In this document: piece after piece, positions 17,178 to 26,295 of the stretch
Layout: the number at the start of each line of letters is the position of its first letter
Position numbering within the stretch: the first letter of the stretch is position 1
Source: a virus
IMG/VR virus record: IMGVR_UViG_3300037346_000668
Location: 1-64,000 of that record
Length of the DNA stretch: 64,000 nt
Reading direction: 5' to 3' (one strand)
The notes under the pieces: generated by a model
Told to the model about the DNA's origin: nothing
Seen by the model: the letters and a program-made list of their open reading frames with translations, nothing else
The model's database searches: none
Translations under genes and position numbers: made by a program

Positions 17178-19670
17178 TTATGATCCACACATATCACATT
17201 CGTCCGGATTGTCCAAACTACATGCAACCCCAGAGAGGACCTCTTCCGCAGCCTTGCTTAATTCCTCGCTGGTCATTCCATTAATTGTAACAGCAACAGA
17301 CTTATTAACTTCAGCAGGTGTTGTTTTTATTTCAGATCCACTCATGGATTTTTTAGTTTTTTCCATATCTATACCGAGTCCTGCAAGAGCATCAACTGCT
17401 GATTTAGTTCTTAGATAGTACATACCAGTCTTAAGACCAGCTTTCCATGAATAGAAGTGAGCAGAAGTTAATTTAGCAGAATTAACATTCTCTATAAATA
17501 AATTGAGAGACTGCGATTGACATATAAATTTACCCCTTCCCGCCGACATATCTATAAGATCCTTCTGTTTTATTTCCCAAACGGTTCTATAAATCTCTCT
17601 AATGTTCTCAGGTATCTGTTCTATGTTCTGGACGGACCCTTTGTGATAAACTATTAGATTTTTCATATCCTCACTCCATAAGCCAAGGGAAATAAGATCT
17701 TTTACTAGATGCTTATTTATTATAATAAATTCACCACTTAGAGTTCTTCTTGTGTATATATTTGAGGTGAATGGTTCAAATGCTTCGTTGTTACCCATAA
17801 TCTGAGCTGTCGAAGCTGTTGGCATCGGAGCTAATAGTAAAGAATTCCTTGCACCGTTCTTCATCACATCCTTTCTAAGTTTATTCCAATCCCATCTTCC
17901 TGATAACTGGTCATCATTAAATCCCCACATATTGAATTGGAATTCACCATTAGATAGAGGTGATCCTTGGAATGTCTCATAAGCTCCCTCTTTTTTAGCA
18001 AGTGTCATAGAAGAAGTCATTGCAGCAAAATATATCGTTTCGAATACTTCCTCATTGATTCTTTTAGCCTCTGGTGAAGCAAAAGGGATACCAAGAATTG
18101 CAAATAAATCAGCAAGACCCTGAATACCTATACCAATGGGTCTATGTCTCATGTTTGATTTTTTGGTCTCTGCTGTTGGGTAATAATTAACGTCTATAAC
18201 TTTATTAAGATTAAGAGTTGTTTGGTATACAACGTCATAAAGAGCCTGATGATCAACCTCGCATCTTCCTTTTGATATTTTTGAAGTTCTGTTATCTGTA
18301 GATTTAAGGAATTTATTAACCGGGATCGAAGCAAGATTACAAACAGCTTGCTCGTCCTTATCGGTATATTCCATGATTTCAGTACATAAATTGGAGCTTT
18401 TAATTGTACCTAAATTCTTCTGGTTTGATTTTTTATTAGCAGCATCCTTATATAAAATATACGGTGTACCGTTCTCTATTTGAGCATCGAGTATTCTAGT
18501 CCAAAGATCCCTAGCTTTCATAGTCTTTTTAGCTTTACCTGCAGCCTCAGCAGCTTCGTATGCAGCTTCGAATTCATCGCCATATAATTCCCAAAGACCA
18601 TGAACATCAGAGGGTGAAAATAAACTCCATTCTTTATCCTCCTCTACCCTTTTCATAAATAAATCTGGTGTCCATAAAGCTAAGAAAAGATCTCTAGCTC
18701 TAAATTCTTCCTTACCGTGATTTTTTCTAAGTTCTAGAAAATCCTCAATATCAGAGTGCCATGGTTCTATATAAATAGCAAAAGATCCTTTTCTTTTACC
18801 CCCACCCTGATCGACATATCTAGCAGTTTCATTGAAAACTTTAAGCATTGGAATTATACCATTAGAGGTACCATTCGTACCTCTAATATAAGATCCAGTA
18901 CCTCTCACATTATGCACTGCAAGACCTATTCCACCAGCATTTTGAGATATAGCAGCTACATCAGCTAGCGTTTTATAAATTCCAGTAATAGAATCATCTG
19001 ACATCATCAGAAGGAAACAAGAAGATAATTGGGGTTTCTTAGTACCTGCATTAAATAATGTAGGGGTTGCATGTGTCATCATGTGATTTGATAAAAGCTC
19101 GTAAGTTTTAATAACGCTCTTTATATCCTCACCCCATATTCCAGTGGCTACTCGCATGTACATGTGCTGTGGTGATTCGCACACTTCACCATTAGTCTTT
19201 AATAAATAACTTTTCTCAAGTGTTCTAAATCCAAAATATTCGAAATCAAAATCCCTTTCATGTATAATTGCTCCGTCAAGCTTCTGCTTGTTTTTCATAA
19301 CAACCTCATACGTGAGGTCATTTATAATACCAGCAGGTTCATTGGTTTCGGGATTTATATAATCATATAGATCCTGTATGGTCTCAGAGAATTTTTTCTT
19401 GGTCGTTTTATGTAATCTTGATACAGCTATTCTTGATGCTAATATAGAATAATCAGGATGTCTTGGTATTAACGAAGCAGCAGTCTCAGCAGTAAGATTG
19501 TCTAATTCCTGAGTTGTTATTCCATCATAGATACCAGCAATAACTTTCTGCGCTACCTCCATTGCATCAACATAATCGGTGTTTAATCCGTATGTCATTT
19601 TTCTTATTCTATTCGAAATTTTTTCAAACCTAACAGCTTCTTTCGAGCCATCTCTTTTAGTTACAAACAT
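17178..19670 (-). CDS. nrdA: ribonucleoside-diphosphate reductase alpha subunit, class I
   Basis: An 830-residue catalytic subunit. An N-terminal ATP-cone (residues 1-90) implies allosteric activity control. The catalytic cysteines are in LSSCFLL, SSNLCTEI and QAVCNLASI, the radical-path tyrosines in GMYYLRTK, and the C-terminal redox pair in DECDMCGS. The tail is of the eukaryote/Bacteroidota type (CxxCGS) rather than the E. coli type. It reduces NDPs to dNDPs for phage DNA synthesis. It lies 16 nt downstream of nrdB in the same operon. No intron or intein interruption is seen. Confidence 0.97.
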   Translation of the reverse strand: MFVTKRDGSKEAVRFEKISNRIRKMTYGLNTDYVDAMEVAQKVIAGIYDGITTQELDNLTAETAASLIPRHPDYSILASRIAVSRLHKTTKKKFSETIQDLYDYINPETNEPAGIINDLTYEVVMKNKQKLDGAIIHERDFDFEYFGFRTLEKSYLLKTNGEVCESPQHMYMRVATGIWGEDIKSVIKTYELLSNHMMTHATPTLFNAGTKKPQLSSCFLLMMSDDSITGIYKTLADVAAISQNAGGIGLAVHNVRGTGSYIRGTNGTSNGIIPMLKVFNETARYVDQGGGKRKGSFAIYIEPWHSDIEDFLELRKNHGKEEFRARDLFLALWTPDLFMKRVEEDKEWSLFSPSDVHGLWELYGDEFEAAYEAAEAAGKAKKTMKARDLWTRILDAQIENGTPYILYKDAANKKSNQKNLGTIKSSNLCTEIMEYTDKDEQAVCNLASIPVNKFLKSTDNRTSKISKGRCEVDHQALYDVVYQTTLNLNKVIDVNYYPTAETKKSNMRHRPIGIGIQGLADLFAILGIPFASPEAKRINEEVFETIYFAAMTSSMTLAKKEGAYETFQGSPLSNGEFQFNMWGFNDDQLSGRWDWNKLRKDVMKNGARNSLLLAPMPTASTAQIMGNNEAFEPFTSNIYTRRTLSGEFIIINKHLVKDLISLGLWSEDMKNLIVYHKGSVQNIEQIPENIREIYRTVWEIKQKDLIDMSAGRGKFICQSQSLNLFIENVNSAKLTSAHFYSWKAGLKTGMYYLRTKSAVDALAGLGIDMEKTKKSMSGSEIKTTPAEVNKSVAVTINGMTSEELSKAAEEVLSGVACSLDNPDECDMCGS

Positions 19671-19686
19671 ATTTTAGATTAATTTT

Positions 19687-20670
19687 TTAGAAATCCTCGC
19701 CAAAAGCAAAGGTATCGGTATTTTTATTCATTATTCCTGACTTTTGGTAGTCACCAACCTTTTTCTCGAAGAAATTAGTTTTTCCCTGCAAAGCTATATT
19801 CTCCATAAAATCGAAAGGACAGGACACATTATAAACCTTAGAACATCCAAGATCAACTAATAATCTATCAGCAACAAATTCAAGGTACTGTTTCATAAGA
19901 TCCTGATTCATTCCTATCAATCTAACAGGAAGAGATTCTGTTATAAATTCCTTTTCTATCTCAAGCGCACTGAGAATTATTTCTTTTATTCTTTCCTCCG
20001 ATACTCTATTAGCTAAGTGCTCGTTATGAAGGAGAACAGCAAAATCACAATGCATTCCCTCATCCCTAGAAATCAATTCATTAGAAAAACAAAGACCAGG
20101 AAGCATACCCCTCTTTTTCATCCAGAAAATAGAACAAAATGACCCACTGAAGAATATACCCTCGACAGCAGCAAAAGCTATAAGTCTTTCCTGAAAACTT
20201 GCATTTCCTATCCAGTTTAATGCCCATTCAGCTTTTTTCTTAACTGCCGGTATATTATCAATAGCATTGAATAATCTATCTTTTTCAACTGGATCCTGAA
20301 TATAGGTATCTATAAGTAGAGAATAGGTCTCGGAATGGACATTCTCCATCATGATTTGGAAACCATAGAAAAATTTAGCCTCAGCATATTGAACCTCAGA
20401 GAGAAAATTTTCGGCAAGGTTCTCATTAACGATACCGTCAGATGCAGCAAAAAACGCCAGAACGTTCTTTATGAAATATCTCTCGTCGTCATTCATTTTA
20501 TTTCTCCAATCGTTAAGATCAGCAGATAGATCAATTTCTTCCGCTGTCCATATTGATGCTTGTTGTTCTTTGTACCTCTCCCAAATATCGTGATGTTCAA
20601 TTGGGAATATTACAAATCTATTGGGATTATCCGTCAGAATTGGTTCTGGTAAAGAGTATACGTCTTTCAT
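19687..20670 (-). CDS. nrdB: ribonucleoside-diphosphate reductase beta subunit, class I
   Basis: A 327-residue ferritin-like radical subunit. Iron ligands occur in the [24 protein letters not shown] and later EGMHCDF segments. [19 protein letters not shown] matches the eukaryote-type R2 radical-site region. It generates the tyrosyl radical used by NrdA. Operon order is dUTPase-like gene, nrdB, nrdA, adenylate kinase, a compact dNTP-supply cluster. Confidence 0.96.
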   Translation of the reverse strand: MKDVYSLPEPILTDNPNRFVIFPIEHHDIWERYKEQQASIWTAEEIDLSADLNDWRNKMNDDERYFIKNVLAFFAASDGIVNENLAENFLSEVQYAEAKFFYGFQIMMENVHSETYSLLIDTYIQDPVEKDRLFNAIDNIPAVKKKAEWALNWIGNASFQERLIAFAAVEGIFFSGSFCSIFWMKKRGMLPGLCFSNELISRDEGMHCDFAVLLHNEHLANRVSEERIKEIILSALEIEKEFITESLPVRLIGMNQDLMKQYLEFVADRLLVDLGCSKVYNVSCPFDFMENIALQGKTNFFEKKVGDYQKSGIMNKNTDTFAFGEDF

Positions 20671-20687
20671 TTTTGTTTTGTTTTTTT

Positions 20688-21155
20688 TTAATAATTGTTT
20701 TGTTGTCTTCTTCTATTTTCCTGATTTTTACTCATATACATGTTGTACATTTCGGAAGGTGTCATACCTATAGATATTGCGTAGTTCATGAAGAAATGAA
20801 GCATATCTATAACTTCAAATTTACATTCTAGTTGATCGTCTATAGTAAGATCCGAAAATTTCTTAGATCCATATGTATCATAAGCTAATTTCCATTTTTT
20901 CCATATAGCGTTTCCGTTTCCGTCCTTGATACCGCCAAGTGCATCGGTAGCTTCGTGAATTTCGTCTATCATTGCATGGGTGTTCATATGCCAGAATCCC
21001 ATAACTTCTCTTAGATTCATTTCCTCAAAATTGTAGCCATAAACATTCCTCTGTGTATCAGCTTGTAGATTTAGTATGTCCCCGAGGGTGTCACTACTTT
21101 TTGAATAAAGATCATCAATATTTAACTCAGAGCAACTGTTGTCAATGTTAGCCAT
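20688..21155 (-). CDS. dUTPase/dCTPase-like all-alpha NTP pyrophosphatase
   Basis: A 155-residue all-helical protein with the metal-binding pattern of the MazG/dimeric-dUTPase superfamily: [12 protein letters not shown] and, after a spacer, [15 protein letters not shown]. The C-terminal [20 protein letters not shown] is typical of dimeric dUTPases. It would hydrolyse dUTP, or dUTP and dCTP as T4 gp56 does, to keep uracil out of phage DNA and feed dTMP synthesis. First gene of the RNR operon. Confidence 0.75.
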   Translation of the reverse strand: MANIDNSCSELNIDDLYSKSSDTLGDILNLQADTQRNVYGYNFEEMNLREVMGFWHMNTHAMIDEIHEATDALGGIKDGNGNAIWKKWKLAYDTYGSKKFSDLTIDDQLECKFEVIDMLHFFMNYAISIGMTPSEMYNMYMSKNQENRRRQQNNY

Positions 21156-21216
21156 TTTATTTAATTTTAGTTAATTTTTAGTTTTTATTACTAGACTCCA
21201 GATCGTTCTTGGATTT

Positions 21217-21224
21217 TATATATC
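21217..21224 (-). promoter_or_regulatory. GATATATA motif, distant from start
   Basis: Minus-strand octamer 61 nt before the dUTPase-like start codon. It is farther away than at other genes and precedes a metabolic gene, so it is weaker evidence for a late promoter. Confidence 0.25.
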
Positions 21225-21256
21225 AACATCAATTCGGATCTATTGAGGGTAATCCG

Positions 21257-22663
21257 TTAATTTTTCTCTTTCTGTAATACCTTTTTCAAACCATCTATTT
21301 CTAGCTCCAATTCAAGCATTTTATCCTTGGTTTTTCTTCTTCTTGCATACAGATCCTTAATTATTATCTTAAGTATTGGGTTTTCATCATCATTACCAAA
21401 ATAAGCTCCAGATGCACACTTAATCCAATTTTCCTTGGGGTTCAGTAGATTCTTTCCCTTATATGATTCAGGGGAAATCCCCCACTGAACCATTGCGTTA
21501 GGATACAGAGAAGCAAAATCATAACATGCTACCCAACCATGTAGACCCTTTATGGGATCCTTAACATACCCACCAGCAAATTTGACATGTACTTCCTCCT
21601 TTCTCTCCGCAGTAAGAACCTGTTTTCTATCTAGAAATTTCTTCATCATAAGAACTTCTGTTGACCAAACGGGTGAAAGACATCTGTTTATTTCAACACC
21701 AGATATCATGGCAATCTTGAAGAAGGTTTGCATAGTTTTAAGCTTTTGATCTATATAGTGAACAAGAGCACAATCGACAGCATTATAATAGATAAAATCT
21801 TCGAAGTTGGATTGATATAAATCTCTAAGAGTTCCGTCGTAAGCAATCTTTTTAAACCCAACAGCTTTATCAGCAACATAATCAAGTCTATTACTTTCCT
21901 TAATCTTTATAACCCGATCCCACTTTTTATAAATCTCCAAGTAATCAAACATTAATAAATGTTGAGGTAATTGGCCTTTACCAATCAGTGTTCTTCCTGG
22001 AGATATAATTTTGGGATCTATACCAAGTCTTTTAGCCCTATTCAGGAGATATGGCCAGTCGTATCCTAACCAGTTCCATCCAGTCATTGTTGCCATTTTC
22101 GGGCCAAGTTCACGGAAGAAAGTGTACATCATATCATATTCGGTTTCGAATTGCTTATACTTAAAGCTCCACTCATCACCGGTTTTTTCGAAGTATTTGT
22201 TTATCTTATTAAATATACTTCCCTGCTGTTCTGGAGTTAGTGGATCTAAACCAAGAATCAATAATTTTCTTTTGTCCGTACCAATCCCTATGGATAGTAC
22301 ACGGTTTTTTGCATTTTCTGTATCAAGTGATGCAGCCTTATCCTCAGTTATCTCAACCTCTATATCGACAAAGTATTTCTTTGGCTCCTGGTACTCCCAT
22401 AATGGCTTTGTTAATTCATCAGGAGCTTCCATTAAAATCTGAGCCATTCTATATTTGTCATATCTCTCGGATTTTACTTTCTTAACAGGTTCTCCCTTCC
22501 AGTTTGTCCATTCTTTATCCCTCTTAGGATCTCCTGGGTTGCACCTTTCCCAATTGAATCTTTCGCTCTCCAGTATGGGCACATGTAGAAATGCAAGTTC
22601 TCCCTCAGGACCAAAGTGAGATACGTTTAAGTAGCTTCCCTTATTCTCTATATCAATAATCAT
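21257..22663 (-). CDS. family B DNA polymerase, N-terminal half with 3'-5' exonuclease (split gp43-like)
   Basis: A 468-residue front half of a T4-type polymerase. Exo I is YFVDIEVEI (Asp100, Glu102), Exo II GWNWLGYDWPYL (Asn198, Asp202), Exo III YYNAVDCALVHY (Asp297). Polymerase motif A, YDFASLYPNAMVQWG, is at 381-395. It ends in a charged helix (RRRKTKDKMLELELEI...) before motif B, which lies in the separate gene at 4046-5200. On its own it lacks the catalytic motif C aspartates. Transcribed ahead of the C-terminal half but about 16 kb away. Divergent from the plus-strand genes at 22733. Confidence 0.93.
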   Translation of the reverse strand: MIIDIENKGSYLNVSHFGPEGELAFLHVPILESERFNWERCNPGDPKRDKEWTNWKGEPVKKVKSERYDKYRMAQILMEAPDELTKPLWEYQEPKKYFVDIEVEITEDKAASLDTENAKNRVLSIGIGTDKRKLLILGLDPLTPEQQGSIFNKINKYFEKTGDEWSFKYKQFETEYDMMYTFFRELGPKMATMTGWNWLGYDWPYLLNRAKRLGIDPKIISPGRTLIGKGQLPQHLLMFDYLEIYKKWDRVIKIKESNRLDYVADKAVGFKKIAYDGTLRDLYQSNFEDFIYYNAVDCALVHYIDQKLKTMQTFFKIAMISGVEINRCLSPVWSTEVLMMKKFLDRKQVLTAERKEEVHVKFAGGYVKDPIKGLHGWVACYDFASLYPNAMVQWGISPESYKGKNLLNPKENWIKCASGAYFGNDDENPILKIIIKDLYARRRKTKDKMLELELEIDGLKKVLQKEKN

Positions 22664-22718
22664 TCAGAAATATTTTAATGTAGATGTTTTACACCATAAT
22701 AAACATATGTTCCGATTA

Positions 22719-22726
22719 GATATATA
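22719..22726 (+). promoter_or_regulatory. GATATATA motif very close to a start codon
   Basis: The octamer, here GATATATAAATAAT, ends 6 nt before the ATG at 22733; TATAAATA, the T4 late-promoter core, is contained in it (22723-22730). If it is a promoter the message would be nearly leaderless. Confidence 0.45.
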
Positions 22727-22732
22727 AATAAT

Positions 22733-23038
22733 ATGAAAAATTTACAAAAATTCAAAGGTTTCGTTAATGAATGGATCGACTCTCCGGGAAGCGTTGATGT
22801 CCCTGGCCAATCATACGAGACAAAGGTAAACAGGAGAAACTACCAAAGTGCTGATCCAACAATGCCAGAAACAATAGACGCAATGTACGAGTCTTCATAT
22901 TTCCACGACTTCCTAGATGATGCGGGAAGATCTGAGGAATTCAATAAATTCATAGGCGAAGATAAAAAATCGGGGTCAGATATAACTGAATATTTAAAGA
23001 TTTCGTTTCAAGAAAAAAACTCAAAAAAGAAAGAATAA
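22733..23038 (+). CDS. hypothetical protein with capsid-targeting-type N-terminus, 101 aa
   Basis: Unknown function. Starts MKNLQKFKGFVNEWID, fitting the shared peptide with Glu at position 13. The body is hydrophilic with no recognisable domain. First of two plus-strand genes, each with such an N-terminus, separated by 8 nt and preceded by a GATATATA motif. Likely a late virion-internal protein by inference. Confidence 0.75.
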   Translation: MKNLQKFKGFVNEWIDSPGSVDVPGQSYETKVNRRNYQSADPTMPETIDAMYESSYFHDFLDDAGRSEEFNKFIGEDKKSGSDITEYLKISFQEKNSKKKE

Positions 23039-23046
23039 CGGAGAAC

Positions 23047-24012
23047 ATGCAAAATTTTAAAGGGTGGATCAACGAGGCAAGATTGTCAATAAAAGTTGAT
23101 GTAGAGGAGCTAGAAAAAATATATACACCAGAAAACATAGTATTTCCTAACATATTATCAAAATATTTTAATAATATCAGAATAGAGGAAATAAAAAAAG
23201 AATGCTCTAAGTTACTTACAGAGGAGTATGATACTAGGCTAAATGAGAAACTTAAATGGCTAAAATTTTCAGATAAAATAGCAACAGGATATCCAATTAT
23301 GGAGGCACATTTTAGATTCATGGGTAAATTTTATCCATTAAATGTTGACATACCCGCGGATTTAAAATCTAATCAACCATCAAAGGAGGGTAATCAAATA
23401 TACATTCCTATAATTGAAAATATAGCCAGAACGATAAAGATATTCAAGGACGAGGAATCACACGAGGAAATAAACAAATCCATAGAATTTCATGCTGGTA
23501 TAAATAAGGTGAAATATGACGAGGAAAAACTTAAATATGTCGTAACAAAACCTAATGATGATTATGGCTACCGAATAGTTATACAAACCGACGGAACTGT
23601 TTTAACTGAAGAGGAGTCAAAAAAAATACCAAAAGACAAAACTTCAGCATTTGAAGACTCAAAGATACAAAGCTATAATCTAAAAAAAGGTAAGCCTATA
23701 AGATTTACATCAAAACTTGGAAGCGATGGGTTTGTTACAGGAAAGGTATTCAGAATAATTAATAAGAAGTTCAAAAAATTTGGAAGAACAGACAATTGGG
23801 CTATATTCGACGATCATATAGAAATGGATCTTGAGTTTGAAAGAGACGGAAAAACAATGAAGATCCACAAGATGTTCAAACCTAATGATATAATATACCT
23901 GCCATTAGGTGAGGATAAGAAATTTGTAAAGTGCGAGGTTCAAAAGCCCTTCTACGTTTCAAATCCAGTACTTAAGGAACCAATAAATCTAAGGATCAAA
24001 GTTCTAAAATAA
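23047..24012 (+). CDS. hypothetical protein with capsid-targeting-type N-terminus, 321 aa
   Basis: Starts MQNFKGWINEARLS, the closest match here to T4 IPIII (MKTYQEFIAEA), with Glu10 before Ala. The remainder is Lys-rich: a helical region to about residue 90, then a beta-rich region. No family recognised. Second gene of the plus-strand pair. It converges on the MBD4-like glycosylase gene with a 9-bp overlap of the two 3' ends. Confidence 0.75.
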   Translation: MQNFKGWINEARLSIKVDVEELEKIYTPENIVFPNILSKYFNNIRIEEIKKECSKLLTEEYDTRLNEKLKWLKFSDKIATGYPIMEAHFRFMGKFYPLNVDIPADLKSNQPSKEGNQIYIPIIENIARTIKIFKDEESHEEINKSIEFHAGINKVKYDEEKLKYVVTKPNDDYGYRIVIQTDGTVLTEEESKKIPKDKTSAFEDSKIQSYNLKKGKPIRFTSKLGSDGFVTGKVFRIINKKFKKFGRTDNWAIFDDHIEMDLEFERDGKTMKIHKMFKPNDIIYLPLGEDKKFVKCEVQKPFYVSNPVLKEPINLRIKVLK

Positions 24013-24393
24013 AACAGCATCTAAGTAGGCTCTAAGCTTACCGTCAGTTGGCTTTATATCGAGATTACCATTAACGAATATTTCCCAGGATTCATTAGCA
24101 TATATGCCTATTCCTGGAAGTTCGGTAACTCGAGTAAAGCCTTCTTTGTATGCTCTGCTCATAGCTATTATTCTTCTGGCCTTGATATTATACAAGCCTG
24201 TTGTTTTTATGATCGCTGCTAGACGTTCGACGTCGCAATTGATTGCAGAATGGTAATCAGGAATAATTTCAAATACGGAGTCTAAAATAGGTCGCACCGA
24301 CCTATTATGGGTCTGGTTCAATAATATACAGCAAACTAACATTTTCCATTTATCATTAGGGTAATCCTCCTGTATTAATATCTCTCTATTCAT
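24004..24393 (-). CDS. MBD4-like HhH-GPD DNA glycosylase
   Basis: A 129-residue minimal HhH-GPD domain. DKWKMLVCCILLNQTHN matches the start of the MBD4/EndoIII fold. TTGLYNIKARRI and the hairpin ELPGIGIYANESW follow, then DIKPTDGKLRAYLD, in which the Asp is at the catalytic position of MBD4. No iron-sulfur cluster cysteines are present. MBD4-type enzymes remove thymine or uracil mispaired with guanine, so a role against deamination in phage DNA is likely. Exact base specificity cannot be read from sequence. The start ATG at 24393 gives the whole fold. Confidence 0.8.
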   Translation of the reverse strand: MNREILIQEDYPNDKWKMLVCCILLNQTHNRSVRPILDSVFEIIPDYHSAINCDVERLAAIIKTTGLYNIKARRIIAMSRAYKEGFTRVTELPGIGIYANESWEIFVNGNLDIKPTDGKLRAYLDAVLF

Positions 24394-24431
24394 GGTTATA
24401 ATTTTTTATCGCAATTTAAAAAAAAATCACG

Positions 24432-24462
24432 AATAAAAAAAAATCACCCGATTGAGTGATTT
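24432..24462 (-). terminator. intrinsic terminator after the small-protein operon
   Basis: On the minus strand, 7-bp arms AAATCAC / GTGATTT with an 8-nt loop are followed by a T-run. It begins 2 nt after the stop of the gene at 24464, ending the operon that starts near 26291. Confidence 0.85.
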
Positions 24463-24463
24463 A

Positions 24464-24931
24464 TTATTTCTTTTTCTTTCTATTTTTTTGGACAAATTCC
24501 TTGTATGAAATCATCTTCTTCTTACTCCTGCCTTTTTTATTAGCAGCGTTAGTTCCAGCACTCATCATAGTGAACTTATCACCACTACCAATTTTTGTAG
24601 TATCATAAAATCCAGAATTTGTTCCATCGTTGGTAGGCGCAGTGGGATTTCCCATTCCACCAACGTTTCCTAGTGTAGAAAGACCGGGGGCTGGAGACGC
24701 TCCTCCGTCCATATCCTCATCAATCTTTCGGACATCGGATTTATTACCATTTAGATAGTTTCTCAATTGCCATTTTTCAACACAATAATCATTCTCGCCC
24801 AGCCAATTTTCTATACAATTGCATGACTCGTTACATCTGCATGTTTCAAGACAAGAATCAATATTTTTTCTTTCATCATCAATACAAACTAATTTTCTTC
24901 CGTTTGTACTATTTCCAGTTGGATAAAACAT
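24464..24931 (-). CDS. Cys-rich protein with C-terminal SYKEF tail, 155 aa
   Basis: The N-terminal third has eight Cys in a row of short spacings (CLETCRCNESCNCIE, DYCVEKW), which may bind metal. The middle is Gly/Pro/Asn-rich and probably disordered. The C-terminus is basic and ends KKMISYKEFVQKNRKKKK. SYKEFVQKN resembles the aromatic-x-x-Phe core of the targeting-type peptides but sits at the C-terminus, as at the end of the acidic protein at 1414. Last gene before a strong terminator. Confidence 0.65.
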   Translation of the reverse strand: MFYPTGNSTNGRKLVCIDDERKNIDSCLETCRCNESCNCIENWLGENDYCVEKWQLRNYLNGNKSDVRKIDEDMDGGASPAPGLSTLGNVGGMGNPTAPTNDGTNSGFYDTTKIGSGDKFTMMSAGTNAANKKGRSKKKMISYKEFVQKNRKKKK

Positions 24932-24932
24932 A

Positions 24933-25160
24933 CTATTCCAATATTTCTTTTATATTCTTAGAAAATATTCTTACAACATTTCCAGATTCATTTTTTGTCA
25001 CATACCCTATTATATCATTATAGGCATCATATATTGGACTCTGCACTAACAACTTTCTATTCATATTGTCAATAATCCAAGAATTCAATATTCTACTTGT
25101 TTCCTTGCTATGAGTCATTGTTCTGATCTCGCTAGAATTTACTGATCCGCATCCACACAT
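24933..25160 (-). CDS. hypothetical protein, 75 aa
   Basis: Starts MCGCGSVNSSE, with two Cys near the N-terminus; otherwise unremarkable and unrecognised. One nt from the downstream gene, in the same operon. Confidence 0.6.
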   Translation of the reverse strand: MCGCGSVNSSEIRTMTHSKETSRILNSWIIDNMNRKLLVQSPIYDAYNDIIGYVTKNESGNVVRIFSKNIKEILE

Positions 25161-25162
25161 AA

Positions 25163-25576
25163 TTATCTATAATCTCCTCTAGCCTCTTTTCTCTTCAGAT
25201 ATTGCCAAAGAAAATTTAATCCCTTAGCATAATCCTTAGCGGTTTTAAAAGGTTCGCTGAATTTTTTTATATCGTTACCGTTTCCCTCACCAATTTCTTT
25301 AGACTTTAATGGGTTATATCTTCTGACCGTTCCTGATGGATGTATAGTATAAAACACATCACCATGACCGAGTTCTTTTTGCTTTTTAACTCCTCTAACG
25401 AACTTCAACGTGTTGTTTATTTCCTGCTGATGTGAAGTATCATCATCAAAACCAAGAGATAATATTCTTCTATATTCTCTTGATTTTCTTACCCTATCCA
25501 ATTCAATTTCTCTTCTATATTCGGTTTTATATTCATATTCCGGAGAATATGACTTAAAATCAAGAAGATGTTTCAT
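25163..25576 (-). CDS. hypothetical basic protein with targeting-type N-terminus, 137 aa
   Basis: I choose the Met at 25576 because the product then begins MKHLLDFKSYSPEY, like the other tagged proteins; an upstream Met adds MKKQ. The body is rich in Arg and Lys (RREIELDRVRKSREYRR), compatible with nucleic-acid binding inside a head. No glutamate-alanine cut site as clear as in others. Unknown function. Confidence 0.65.
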   Translation of the reverse strand: MKHLLDFKSYSPEYEYKTEYRREIELDRVRKSREYRRILSLGFDDDTSHQQEINNTLKFVRGVKKQKELGHGDVFYTIHPSGTVRRYNPLKSKEIGEGNGNDIKKFSEPFKTAKDYAKGLNFLWQYLKRKEARGDYR

Positions 25577-25589
25577 CTGCTTTTTCATA

Positions 25590-25970
25590 TTATTTATTGG
25601 AAAGCCAGTCCCTATAATCCTTAAGATTTGATAGGTTCTTTTTACCTTTTTTTAATTTCTTAGAATCAGTATTCAGAAACGGGACAATATTACTAGGTCC
25701 ATTAGGATAAAATTTAGGAATCGTTGAAGATCCAACAGGTTCCAAAATTACAGGTATGTCCATCTCGTCGACATGATCAGGTAGCTTCTTATTCATATTG
25801 CTATATTTCGTAGATGCAAAGGCTTTCAATTCCCTTTCAGTCATCTCTTTAGACAATCTAACTATCTCGTCTTTATACCTAGGATTAAGTTCAGAAGGTT
25901 TCAATTTACCTATCTTAACACCGTAGGCTTGAGCCATTAATCTTTGTTGAGCTATACTTGAGGAAGGCAT
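25590..25970 (-). CDS. DUF3008-like phage protein, 126 aa
   Basis: The first 55 residues (MPSSSIAQQRLMAQAYGVK ... LSKEMTERELKAFASTKY) follow the DUF3008 pattern of T4-like phages and cyanophages, where AQQRLM and a late FASTKH are conserved. Function unknown. The C-terminus NLKDYRDWLSNK is another Y-x-x-W/F tail. In the operon between tagged proteins. Confidence 0.7.
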   Translation of the reverse strand: MPSSSIAQQRLMAQAYGVKIGKLKPSELNPRYKDEIVRLSKEMTERELKAFASTKYSNMNKKLPDHVDEMDIPVILEPVGSSTIPKFYPNGPSNIVPFLNTDSKKLKKGKKNLSNLKDYRDWLSNK

Positions 25971-25982
25971 ATCCGATTTATT

Positions 25983-26291
25983 TTATTTTAATTTTTCCCA
26001 CTCTGGTGTGAATCTATTAACCATGGCTGAATGTATTAATTGAGGAACACCCGGTTTATACCACATATCTGCAACATAGATACAGTCACCCTCCTTTCCC
26101 CCCTCTATTATCTCAACGACATTATAAGTAGCACTTCCCATACCTGCTATATTACCAGTTTCGATTTCACCAATAATGGGCATTTTTGTTACGTCACCAC
26201 CACTATATCTAAGTACTTTTCCAGGTCTTCTTGGTCCATCCATTAATATATCCTCAGATATAAAATTAGAGAAAGGTTTAACATTTTTCAT
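25983..26291 (-). CDS. hypothetical protein with targeting-type N-terminus, 102 aa
   Basis: Begins MKNVKPFSNFISEDILMDG, fitting the shared peptide with Glu13. I reject a longer TTG start at 26309 because it would run through the GATATATA motif and the terminator A-run. The rest contains a beta-rich stretch (VLRYSGGDVTKMPIIGEI, GKEGDCIYVADMWYKPG), perhaps a small barrel. First gene of an operon that ends at the terminator near 24450. Confidence 0.7.
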   Translation of the reverse strand: MKNVKPFSNFISEDILMDGPRRPGKVLRYSGGDVTKMPIIGEIETGNIAGMGSATYNVVEIIEGGKEGDCIYVADMWYKPGVPQLIHSAMVNRFTPEWEKLK

Positions 26292-26295
26292 AATG

